NCBI GenBank assembly: GCA_035575095.1
Contig: DATLYF010000063.1
Location: 1-5,716 of the forward strand
Direction: 5' to 3'
Length of the DNA: 5,716 nucleotides
Source of the DNA: DATLYF01 sp035575095
Lineage (GTDB): Bacteria; Pseudomonadota; Gammaproteobacteria; Competibacterales; Competibacteraceae
Both the position numbers and the translations under genes were made by a program. This document shows, one piece after another, positions 1-5,716 of this stretch. The notes beneath the pieces are model-generated. The model made no database searches, had not been told where the DNA came from, and saw nothing but the letters and a program-made list of their open reading frames with translations. Position 1 is the first letter of the stretch. Each line of letters starts with the position of its first letter.

Positions 1-696
1 GGTACCCTGAACAGCGCCGCCAACGCCCTGGTCGACAGCAGCATCGCCCTGGCGCCGCTGCCGCTCGGGACCTTTAACCACTTCGCCAAGGATCTGGGGG
101 TGCCGCTGCTCCTGGAGCAGGCCCTGGATGCGCTGGCCGCCGGCCGGATACGGAGCATCGATGTGGGTGAGATCAACGGCCGGGTGTTTCTCAACAATGC
201 CTCCCTCGGCATCTACCCTTACGCCGTGCGCCGCCGCGAACTGGCGCGTCAACAGCTCGGTCTGCGCAAGCTGCCGGCCATGGGCTATGCGCTGCTCGGT
301 GCGCTGTGGCGGCTGCCGATGATGAACGTGCTGCTGCGTGCCGACGATGGTCACCAGGAGCTGTTCAAGACGCCTTTCGTGTTCATCGGCAACAACCAGT
401 ACCGCATCGCGGCGCTGGCGGCGGTGCAACGTGAGACCCTGGACCGGGGGCGGCTCAGCCTGTTCTATACCCGCCGCATCGGCCGCTTGCAGCTCATGCG
501 CATCGCCGCCAGCACTCTGCTGGGCGGAGCGCGCCCCGCCCCGGAGCTGGAGATGCGCCTGACCGAGGCGGTGGAGCTGCGCTTCCGTCGCCGCACCATC
601 AAGCTGGCCATGGACGGCGAGGTGGTGCGGCTCGCCACCCCGCTCACCGTGCGTAGCCGGCGGGGGGCGCTCAAGGTGGTGGTGCCGGTGGCATGA
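1..696 (+). CDS. Diacylglycerol kinase family lipid kinase, 5' end missing
   Basis: The frame is open from base 1, so the gene begins upstream of the window; 231 residues are visible, and probably 70-80 N-terminal residues are missing compared with a family length of about 300. The visible part opens with GTLN, the end of the GGDGTxN nucleotide-binding motif. PLGTFNHFAKDLG follows at residues 21-33, matching the PxGTxNDFA motif with His in place of Asp. NNASLG is at about 65-70, IGNN at 129-132, and DGE (205-207), the acidic motif of the DAGK catalytic fold, is near the C-terminus. The family phosphorylates lipid alcohols such as diacylglycerol at the cytoplasmic membrane face, using ATP. The true substrate cannot be read here; YegS-type lipid kinases and sphingoid-base kinases share these motifs. 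The stop overlaps the next gene's start by four bases (ATGA). The family call is firm; the substrate is inference. Confidence 0.92.
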   Translation, partial: GTLNSAANALVDSSIALAPLPLGTFNHFAKDLGVPLLLEQALDALAAGRIRSIDVGEINGRVFLNNASLGIYPYAVRRRELARQQLGLRKLPAMGYALLGALWRLPMMNVLLRADDGHQELFKTPFVFIGNNQYRIAALAAVQRETLDRGRLSLFYTRRIGRLQLMRIAASTLLGGARPAPELEMRLTEAVELRFRRRTIKLAMDGEVVRLATPLTVRSRRGALKVVVPVA

Positions 697-1415
697 GGAC
701 CATCGCCCATCTCTCTGACCTGCACTTTGGCGCCGTCCGGCCGGACCGGGTGCTGGCCCTGCGCCGCAGCCTGTTGGCCCTGGCGCCCGATCTGGTGGTA
801 GTGAGCGGCGACCTCACCCAGCGCGCTCGTACCTACCAGTTCCAGGCAGCGCGGGCCTTTCTCGCCAGCCTGCCGTTTCCGCGCCTGGTGGTGCCCGGCA
901 ACCACGATCTGCCCCTGCGCAACTGGCTACGGCGCCTGTGTGATCCGCTGGGCCGCTACCGCCGCCATATCGCCGATGAGCTGTATCCGGTCTATCGTGA
1001 TGAAGAGCTGCTGGTGCTGGGTCTGGTCAGCCCGCACCGGCTATTGCTCACCGCCGGATGGCTGTCGGCCGGGCAGCGCGAATGGGTGCGCCGCCAGTTC
1101 CGCGAGGACGCGGCCGGACGCTGCCGCATCCTGGTGCTGCATCATCCTCTGGATTACTCCGACGACGATCTGGGTGCCCGCCCGCACCTGATCCTGGCCG
1201 GCCACCGCCATACCAGCCGCATCCGCGGCGGTGACGAGGCTCAGCCGCTGCTGGTGCAGGCCGGTACCGCCACCTCTCATCGCCTGCGTGACGAGGACAA
1301 TGCTTATAACGTGCTCGCCGTCCACGACGACGGTTGGGTGGAGATCGCCGTCAGCCGCTGGGATGGTCGCGGGTTCCGCTGCGAATCCCTGTACCGATAC
1401 CGCTTCCGGCGCTGA
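693..1415 (+). CDS. Calcineurin-like metallophosphoesterase
   Basis: This complete 240-residue protein has the full set of metal-binding motifs of the calcineurin-like phosphoesterase fold in the expected order: SDLHFG (Asp9, His11), SGDLTQ (Asp40), PGNHD (Asn70, His71), LHHP (His150, His151) and GHRH (His171, His173). These ligate a two-metal centre that hydrolyses phosphomonoesters, phosphodiesters or pyrophosphates. There is no signal peptide or membrane segment, so it is probably cytoplasmic. The short cap region is closer to the CpdA/Icc or 3',5'-cyclic nucleotide phosphodiesterase-like group than to large Ser/Thr phosphatases, but the substrate is unknown. The ATG at 693 lies inside the kinase stop region (ATGA). 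It has only a weak purine stretch upstream (AAGGTGG at about 673-679), so translation probably depends on ribosomes finishing the kinase gene. A role in the same lipid pathway as the kinase is inference from that coupling. Confidence 0.93.
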   Translation: MRTIAHLSDLHFGAVRPDRVLALRRSLLALAPDLVVVSGDLTQRARTYQFQAARAFLASLPFPRLVVPGNHDLPLRNWLRRLCDPLGRYRRHIADELYPVYRDEELLVLGLVSPHRLLLTAGWLSAGQREWVRRQFREDAAGRCRILVLHHPLDYSDDDLGARPHLILAGHRHTSRIRGGDEAQPLLVQAGTATSHRLRDEDNAYNVLAVHDDGWVEIAVSRWDGRGFRCESLYRYRFRR

Positions 1416-1484
1416 GCGGCGGGTTTGCGCAGTTCGCCGGGCTTGGCCGACAATACGCCGGCCGTCAACTCTTGGAATCGCGCC

Positions 1485-2147
1485 ATGTCCTATGAACACC
1501 GCTATGTGGACGGCCGCCCGGTCGGCCTACCTGCCGGCAAGGTGGTCTGTGTCGGTCGTAACTATCTGGAACACATCCACGAGCTGAACAACCCCGTGCC
1601 GGAGCAGCCGGTGCTGTTCATCAAGCCCAATACCGCCCTGGTGGGCCTGGACGAGCCGCTGCACCTGCCGCAGGGGCAGGGCGCTTGCCATTACGAGCTG
1701 GAGCTGGCGGTGCTGATCGGCCAGCGCCTCGGCCAGGCCGATGAGGCGCTGGCCAGGAGCGCAGTAGCCGGTTACGGCCTGGCTCTGGATCTGACGCTGC
1801 GCGAGGTGCAGGAGCGCCTCAAGCGGCAGGGTCAGCCCTGGGAACGGGCCAAGGCCTTCGACGGCGCCTGTCCGCTGTCGCCCTTCCTGCCACCCGCGGC
1901 GCTGCCCGATCCGCAGCACGTGGATCTGGCCCTGACGGTCAACGGTGAGGTTCGCCAGCAGGGCAACACCAGCCAGATGATGTGGGGTATCTTTCCGCTG
2001 CTGGCGGAGATCTCCCGCACCTTCACCCTGCTGCCCGGCGATGTGGTGCTCACCGGCACCCCGGCCGGGGTCGGGGCGCTTGCCAGCGGCGATCGGCTGG
2101 AACTGATCCTGGCCGGCCGCCATCGCTTCCCGGCGCGGGTCGACTGA
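1485..2147 (+). CDS. Fumarylacetoacetate hydrolase family protein, YcgM/FAHD1-like
   Basis: The 220-residue protein aligns by eye along its whole length with E. coli YcgM and the FAHD1 group. Shared blocks are KVVCVGRNY (19-27), PVLFIKP (42-48), the metal ligands in HYELE (Glu71, Glu73) and LDLT (Asp102), AKAFD (122-126, conserved Lys) and the C-terminal LTGTPAGVG (189-197). Family members bind Mg2+ or Mn2+ and act on acylpyruvates or oxaloacetate; recent work assigns oxaloacetate keto-enol tautomerase (metabolite repair) activity to FAHD-type proteins. It should be a soluble cytoplasmic enzyme. I chose ATG 1485 because homology begins within a few residues of it and a weak purine stretch (TTGGAA, 1472-1477) lies seven bases upstream. 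The in-frame TTG at 1425 would add 20 residues unlike the family. A 69-base gap separates it from the phosphoesterase gene, so it may be co-transcribed, but no functional link is evident. The exact substrate is not proven. Confidence 0.93.
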   Translation: MSYEHRYVDGRPVGLPAGKVVCVGRNYLEHIHELNNPVPEQPVLFIKPNTALVGLDEPLHLPQGQGACHYELELAVLIGQRLGQADEALARSAVAGYGLALDLTLREVQERLKRQGQPWERAKAFDGACPLSPFLPPAALPDPQHVDLALTVNGEVRQQGNTSQMMWGIFPLLAEISRTFTLLPGDVVLTGTPAGVGALASGDRLELILAGRHRFPARVD

Positions 2148-2200
2148 GGCCAAACCGCGCCTTTGCATCCCTTGGGCTGCACTCCGCCTCGGCGCCGGGG

Positions 2201-2229
2201 TCGAACAGTGGGCGGTGCTGCATCATACT
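2201..2229 (+). promoter_or_regulatory. Candidate sigma70-type promoter for the DUF2189 gene
   Basis: TCGAAC (2201-2206) and CATACT (2224-2229) are separated by 17 bases. The first matches three of six consensus -35 bases and the second four of six -10 bases. Transcription would begin near 2236, about 50 bases before the DUF2189 start. The gap of 138 bases to the FAH gene leaves room for its own promoter, but the boxes are weak and this is a pattern match only. Confidence 0.25.
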
Positions 2230-2236
2230 GAAAGCG

Positions 2237-2257
2237 AGCGCTGCACGCCGTGGCGCT
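2237..2257 (+). promoter_or_regulatory. Possible leader hairpin upstream of the DUF2189 gene
   Basis: AGCGC (2237-2241) pairs with GCGCT (2253-2257), and the inner CAC (2244-2246) pairs with GTG (2250-2252) around a three-base GCC loop, leaving a two-base TG bulge. The structure would sit at or near the 5' end of a transcript from the candidate promoter at 2201-2229 and ends 13 bases before the ribosome binding site. There is no T tract, so it is not a terminator. It may protect the mRNA end or be chance in GC-rich DNA. Confidence 0.25.
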
Positions 2258-2270
2258 ACGGAGCATCGCG

Positions 2271-2277
2271 AAGGAGG
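2271..2277 (+). promoter_or_regulatory. Strong ribosome binding site that decides the DUF2189 start
   Basis: AAGGAGG lies eight bases before ATG 2286, near-ideal Shine-Dalgarno sequence and spacing. It rules against the upstream in-frame GTG at 2250, because that start would place this site inside the coding sequence and would have no comparable site of its own. Confidence 0.8.
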
Positions 2278-2285
2278 GCAAGTCG

Positions 2286-3062
2286 ATGGTCGGTCAAAGT
2301 GTACCCGTGCTACCGGGCACTCTCGATTCGCCGAGGGTGCGTATCGTGACTCTGGATCACCCCTGGCTATGGCTGCTGGCCGGCTGGCGCGACCTGCGCA
2401 AGACGCCGCTGGCCAGCATCGCCTACGGTCTAGTGTTCGTGGTCATGGGGTTCTATCTCACCTCCATGGTGTCGCACATGTTCCACATGGCCCTGGCGCT
2501 GGCCACCGGCTTCCTGCTGGTGGGCCCGTTCTTGGCCATGGGGTTATACGATCTCAGCGCCCGCCTAGAGCGGGGCCAGCCCGCCACCTTCTGGCATGCC
2601 GTGACGGCCTGGCGCGGCAAGGGCATGACCCTGGCCCTGTTCGGCATGATGGTGGGGCTGATCATGATCGTCTGGGCACGGCTGTCGGCGCTGCTCTACG
2701 CGGTGCTGTTCCTGGGCCGCAACATCGAGGTGGAGCATTCGGTGCAAGCCTTGTTTTTCTCGGGCGACGGGCTGCGGTTCCTCATCGCCTTCACCATGGT
2801 CGGGGCAGTGCTGGCGGCGCTGGTGTTCTGTATCAGCGTGGTCTCCATCCCGATGATCATGGATCGCAACTGCGATTTCTTCACCGCCATCGTCACCAGC
2901 CTCACCGCGGTGCGCGTCAATCCTGGCCCGATGCTGCTGTGGGCGGTGCTGATCGTGGTGATCACCGGCGTCGGTCTGGCCACCTTCTACCTGGGACTGG
3001 CCATCACCCTGCCGCTGGTGGGGCACGCCACCTGGCATGCATATAGGGATGTGGTGGAGTGA
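2286..3062 (+). CDS. DUF2189 domain-containing integral membrane protein
   Basis: This 258-residue hydrophobic protein carries conserved blocks typical of the DUF2189 family: GWRDLRKTP (33-41), GPFLAMGLYDLSARLERG (80-97), PMIMDRNCDF (189-198), VNPGPMLLWA (211-220) and the C-terminal PLVGHATWHAYRD (243-255). Hydrophobic segments at about 42-60, 64-88, 114-143, 164-190 and 214-245 suggest five or six membrane spans in the inner membrane. Basic residues before the first span (Arg35, Arg38, Lys39) favour a cytoplasmic N-terminus. No catalytic motif is visible and the family has no established function. The invariant-looking histidines in the C-terminal GHATWH block could bind a metal or haem, but that is speculation. 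The ATG start is fixed by the strong ribosome binding site at 2271-2277. Its stop is only 22 bases from the stop of the convergent acvB gene, with no clear terminator between them. Length is normal for the family. Confidence 0.9.
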   Translation: MVGQSVPVLPGTLDSPRVRIVTLDHPWLWLLAGWRDLRKTPLASIAYGLVFVVMGFYLTSMVSHMFHMALALATGFLLVGPFLAMGLYDLSARLERGQPATFWHAVTAWRGKGMTLALFGMMVGLIMIVWARLSALLYAVLFLGRNIEVEHSVQALFFSGDGLRFLIAFTMVGAVLAALVFCISVVSIPMIMDRNCDFFTAIVTSLTAVRVNPGPMLLWAVLIVVITGVGLATFYLGLAITLPLVGHATWHAYRDVVE

Positions 3063-3084
3063 TGATCGGGAACCAGGGATCACC

Positions 3085-4434
3085 TCAACGGGCCGCCTCC
3101 ATGATCAGCTCCGCCAGCTTGCGGTAATCCCCGTCGAAATGATGCCCGCCGGGCAGGCCGGTGACGACCAGCCGGCCGCCGGCGGTCAGCGTCGGGCACA
3201 GGGAAGTGGCCCGCTCGTCCTCGCCGTAGAGGCACAGCACCTTGATGTCCCCCAGGCCGTCCACTTCCGGCTTGACCGGCAGAGCCTCGGGATTGGCGCT
3301 ATCGTCATCGCTGATCCAGTCCCAGGGGTGGAACTCGAACTCCACCCGCTGGCTGGCGGCCAGCAAGGCCACCAGCGCGACCTGTTGGCGCTGCGCCGTG
3401 GGCAGGCGGCGGGCCATGAAGGGCAGGATGTCGGCACCCAGGGAATAGCCGATGAGCAGCACCCGCTGCTTGCCCCAGGCCGGCAGATAGTAGGTCAGAA
3501 TGCGCTCCAGGGCTTGGGCCGCTGCCTCCGGAGTGCGCGCCTTCCAGAGATACTTCAGGCTGTTGAAGCCGACCACGGCCACGCCTTGCTGCACCAGATA
3601 TTCGCCCAGTTCGCGGTCGATGGCAGCCCAGCCGCCGTCGCCGGAGAGGATCACCGCCAGCGTATCTCCGGCCTGGCGCTGGGCCGGCAGCTCGATCAGC
3701 GGCAGGTCGTCCAAGGCCTGGGCCGATGGTTGCGCCATGCGCAACTGCTGATAGATCTGCACGAGCGCCGGGACGGTCTGCCCCTTGGGCACGAAGCTCC
3801 AGCGCGCCCCAGGTACGGCGGCGGTGAAACTGGCCACCCAGGGCGTCGGGCAGTCGGCGTCGAGCTCCTGCAGCACCCGCCAGGGATTGCGCAGCATGGC
3901 CAGCGGCCGCAGCCGTGCGCCATCGGCCGCGGCCTGGCTCGGCGCACCCTGGTCGCCGCCGCACAGCGCATAGGGCAGCGGCCGCTGCGGGCAGAAGCCC
4001 AGGCTGATCGCGCCGCGGAAGGTATTGACCGGGGCCTGGGCCAACATGCCGTACGCCAGCGCCGCATCGTCGTCCAGGCCGATCAGCACTGGCGGCAGGT
4101 AGTCATCAAGCCCCTGGCTCTTCTGCACGTACTTGGACAGAGCCTCGAAGTCGTAGGCCAGATAGGCGCAATCTTCGGGCTTGTCCGGTCTGGCCCGCTC
4201 CAGCAGGCGGCGGCCGTCGGCCTCGATGACCAGTGCCCCTTGGGCGCTCAGGGCCTGGTGCAGAGCGCTGACGTCGCGGCCGCCGGACAGCAGTAGGGCG
4301 ACGCCGCTCGGCATGCTCTCGGGTCGCGTCACCGTGACCCGGCCGAAACGGCCGTAGTCCAGCAGCGTGGACTCGGCGGCCAGGGCCGGCAGAGTCGCCA
4401 GCAGCAGCGGCAGGACAAAGCGCAGAGATTTCAT
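3085..4434 (-). CDS. acvB: AcvB/VirJ-family periplasmic hydrolase, probable aminoacyl-phosphatidylglycerol hydrolase
   Basis: This 449-residue protein begins with a Sec signal peptide: Lys2 and Arg5, then a hydrophobic core, with likely cleavage after Ala-Leu-Ala at residue 19. The C-terminal half (about 255-449) is the VirJ domain, an alpha/beta hydrolase. It has LSGDGGW (263-269) as an oxyanion-type loop, the nucleophile elbow GYSLGA with Ser331, an acidic candidate in YGEDE (Asp406) and a His candidate in GGHHFDGDY (His431 or His432). The N-terminal half resembles the same fold but lacks these residues, as in long AcvB proteins rather than short VirJ. Known relatives, Agrobacterium AcvB and P. 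aeruginosa PA0919, hydrolyse lysyl- or alanyl-phosphatidylglycerol in the periplasm. The start ATG overlaps the mprF stop by four bases, and AAGGAG (4445-4450) lies ten bases upstream, so the product is probably made together with the synthase whose lipid it would degrade. The longer open frame reaching 5184 is a shadow inside mprF. The family call is firm; the specific amino acid is unknown. Confidence 0.92.
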   Translation of the reverse strand: MKSLRFVLPLLLATLPALAAESTLLDYGRFGRVTVTRPESMPSGVALLLSGGRDVSALHQALSAQGALVIEADGRRLLERARPDKPEDCAYLAYDFEALSKYVQKSQGLDDYLPPVLIGLDDDAALAYGMLAQAPVNTFRGAISLGFCPQRPLPYALCGGDQGAPSQAAADGARLRPLAMLRNPWRVLQELDADCPTPWVASFTAAVPGARWSFVPKGQTVPALVQIYQQLRMAQPSAQALDDLPLIELPAQRQAGDTLAVILSGDGGWAAIDRELGEYLVQQGVAVVGFNSLKYLWKARTPEAAAQALERILTYYLPAWGKQRVLLIGYSLGADILPFMARRLPTAQRQQVALVALLAASQRVEFEFHPWDWISDDDSANPEALPVKPEVDGLGDIKVLCLYGEDERATSLCPTLTAGGRLVVTGLPGGHHFDGDYRKLAELIMEAAR

Positions 4435-5716
4435 CGTGGCACGACTCCTTGCAGCCCGCCGGCGATCAGGCTGGTCAGGTTGACCAGGATGCGCGGCAGG
4501 GCGATGCCGCCGGGTACGGCCAGATAGCGCGGTTCCCAGATCGGGCCGAACTTGTCCTTGTACTGGCGTACCCCGCGGAAATTGTAGAAACGCTCGCCGC
4601 GGCCGAATACCAGCGAGCCGAAGCGGTTCCACAGCGGCGCCAGGCTGCGGCTGTGCAGGCCGGCGAGCGGCGCCATGCCCAAGTTGAACCAGGCATAGCC
4701 CTGCACCTTGCCCCACAGTATGGCCTGGGTGAACAGGTAGTCCATGGTGCCGTTGGGGGTACCGGGCAGATGGCGCATCAGATCGATGGCCAGCTCCTCG
4801 CCGCCGCCGCACCAGAGGTTGGCAAAGGCGATGATGCGCTCCTCGCGCCACACCAGTGCCAGCGGGCCGCGCGCCAGATAGGCCGGGTCGAAGCGTCCCA
4901 GGGAAAAGCCCTTTTCGCGGACGCTCTTGGCTGCCAGCCAGGCGTCCGAGACCTGGCGCAGCTGCGGCAGTAGGATTGGCACCGCCGTCGCCGGCACCAC
5001 CTCGAAGCGGCAGCCCTCCCGCTCCAGCTTGCGCAAGGCGGTGCGCAGCTGGCCCTTGGCCTTGCCCTCCAGAGTGAAGGCGGGCAGGTCGACCCGTGCC
5101 TCCTCGCCGATCTTGAGCAGGGTCAGGCCCAGTTCCAGGTAGAGATCGAGCTGGTCGTGGCGCACTTGGTAGAATACCGGCCAACCGTCATATTCCTCGC
5201 ACAGCTCACGGAAGCGCCAGGCCAGCTCGCGGCGCAGCTCCGGGGCGCTGGCCACCGGGTCGCCCATGGCCACCCAGGAGCGGCCCTCGATGCCGTACAT
5301 CAGCAAACCGTCGTCGTTCTCGCTAAACAGCAGATCCTTGTCGCCGAGCAGGGCCAGATGAGCCTGGGCGCGCGGGTAGGCGGCGACGATGGCAGCGGCA
5401 CGCTCTAGCTCCGCCGCACTGGGCCGGGCCGGCCGCGGCCGGGCCGGACGCAGCAGCTTGGCCAAGGCGAAGAACAGCACCAGTGCCCCGCTGCCCACCA
5501 GAGCGCGCAGAAAGCGCGGCGCTTCGCCCTCGCCGCCGAAGCTGAACTGCCACCACAGGGCGTTGGAATACTCCACGTGGCGGTAAGCGAAGAAACCCAG
5601 CCAGCCGGCGGACAGCGCCACCAGGCCGATGGCCAGCAGCCAGGCCGGGGTAAAGGGTTCGCTGAGCAGCGAGGCCTTGCGGTAGAAATGGCGGTGACAG
5701 GGCAGCAGCCCCGCCA
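4431..5716 (-). CDS. mprF: Phosphatidylglycerol aminoacyltransferase/flippase MprF, 3' part only
   Basis: The frame is open to the right edge, so the start lies beyond the window; about 427 of perhaps 850-880 residues are visible. The first visible residues (GLLPCHRHFYRKAS) belong to the end of the flippase region. Two membrane segments follow, at visible residues about 23-45 and 67-88, then an Arg/Pro-rich linker. The rest is the cytoplasmic synthase domain (DUF2156, tandem GNAT-like fold), from about residue 95 to the end. Typical blocks include LLMYGIEG with WVAMGDPV, the basic LRTALRKLERE segment, DLMRHLPGTPNGTMDYLF, and YNFRGVRQYKDKFGPIWEPRYL near the C-terminus. The domain moves lysine or alanine from aminoacyl-tRNA to phosphatidylglycerol, and the N-terminal domain flips the product outward. 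This lowers negative surface charge and raises resistance to cationic peptides. The amino acid used cannot be told from sequence alone. It is followed by, and overlaps, acvB. Confidence 0.94.
   Translation of the reverse strand, partial: AGLLPCHRHFYRKASLLSEPFTPAWLLAIGLVALSAGWLGFFAYRHVEYSNALWWQFSFGGEGEAPRFLRALVGSGALVLFFALAKLLRPARPRPARPSAAELERAAAIVAAYPRAQAHLALLGDKDLLFSENDDGLLMYGIEGRSWVAMGDPVASAPELRRELAWRFRELCEEYDGWPVFYQVRHDQLDLYLELGLTLLKIGEEARVDLPAFTLEGKAKGQLRTALRKLEREGCRFEVVPATAVPILLPQLRQVSDAWLAAKSVREKGFSLGRFDPAYLARGPLALVWREERIIAFANLWCGGGEELAIDLMRHLPGTPNGTMDYLFTQAILWGKVQGYAWFNLGMAPLAGLHSRSLAPLWNRFGSLVFGRGERFYNFRGVRQYKDKFGPIWEPRYLAVPGGIALPRILVNLTSLIAGGLQGVVPR
4445..4450 (-). promoter_or_regulatory. 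Ribosome binding site for acvB inside mprF
   Basis: On the minus strand AAGGAG lies ten bases before the acvB ATG (4434), within the last codons of mprF. It supports the 449-residue start and suggests acvB can recruit ribosomes itself as well as through the ATGA overlap. Confidence 0.65.

Noticed and set aside
465..905. Minus-strand frame across the kinase-phosphoesterase junction
   Set aside because: It spans two real genes antisense and has no family resemblance or ribosome binding site I can support.
1417..1439. Inverted repeat CGGCG/CGCCG after the phosphoesterase stop as a terminator
   Set aside because: The stem is five bases with a 13-base loop and no T tract; not convincing.
1425..1454. 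Possible promoter TTGCGC-18 bases-GACAAT before the FAH gene
   Set aside because: The -35 box matches only three of six bases and the spacing is off optimum; too weak to annotate, though an internal promoter is not excluded.
1425..1484. TTG start extending the FAH protein by 20 residues
   Set aside because: The extension is unlike the family, whose members begin near the ATG at 1485.
1527..2168. 213-codon minus-strand frame opposite the FAH gene
   Set aside because: Antisense shadow with low-complexity Gln/Gly/Arg-rich translation and no motif.
2187..2200. Near-palindrome centred on CGGCGCCG in the FAH-DUF2189 gap
   Set aside because: It has no loop and no repeat elsewhere that I can find, and is easily produced by chance in GC-rich DNA; not enough to call an operator.
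1982..3046. 354-codon plus-strand frame spanning the end of FAH and DUF2189
   Set aside because: It crosses two good genes in another frame and has the Arg/Gly/His/Pro-rich composition of a shadow frame.
3037..4296. Long open frame of 419 codons on the plus strand opposite acvB
   Set aside because: Its translation is rich in Gln, Gly, Ala and Arg with no recognisable motif, it lies wholly antisense to a well-supported gene, and such frames are expected in GC-rich coding DNA.
4435..5184. Upstream in-frame extension of acvB giving a 699-residue protein
   Set aside because: The extra 250 residues lie in a shifted frame inside the conserved mprF synthase domain, and would bury the clear signal peptide and the AAGGAG-supported ATG at 4434.

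Overview
The window is GC-rich chromosomal DNA (roughly two thirds G+C by eye) with tightly packed, intact bacterial genes. I see no mobile elements, RNA genes or CRISPR repeats. The gene content and synteny suggest a gammaproteobacterium (Pseudomonas- or Chromatiales-like), though a betaproteobacterium is possible. The main clue is mprF directly followed by an AcvB/VirJ-family gene, the order known from Pseudomonas aeruginosa PA0920-PA0919. Supporting clues are a DUF2189 membrane protein and a YcgM-like fumarylacetoacetate hydrolase family protein. No species can be named from this window.

Layout. Three or four genes run left to right. They are the 3' part of a diacylglycerol-kinase-like lipid kinase (1-696), a calcineurin-like metallophosphoesterase whose start overlaps it by four bases (693-1415), an FAH-family enzyme (1485-2147), and, after a 138-base gap carrying a plausible promoter, leader hairpin and strong ribosome binding site, a DUF2189 integral membrane protein (2286-3062). 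Two genes run right to left and converge on DUF2189 with only 22 bases between the stop codons. The 3' part of mprF (4431-5716, start outside the window) is upstream, and acvB (3085-4434) is downstream and overlaps mprF by four bases (ATGA).

How the genes work together. The right half is a probable write/erase pair for membrane charge. MprF makes and flips aminoacyl-phosphatidylglycerol, and the exported AcvB-type hydrolase probably removes the amino acid again on the periplasmic side. The left half pairs a lipid kinase with a phosphoesterase of unknown substrate. Their ATGA overlap suggests translational coupling and perhaps linked steps on a phospholipid headgroup. The FAH protein looks like an acylpyruvase/oxaloacetate tautomerase-type housekeeping enzyme with no obvious link to the lipid genes. 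DUF2189 has no known function.

I do not see a clearly new system. The points most worth a second look are the internally duplicated, half-degenerate AcvB protein, the coupled mprF-acvB pair, and the uncharacterised kinase-phosphoesterase pair.
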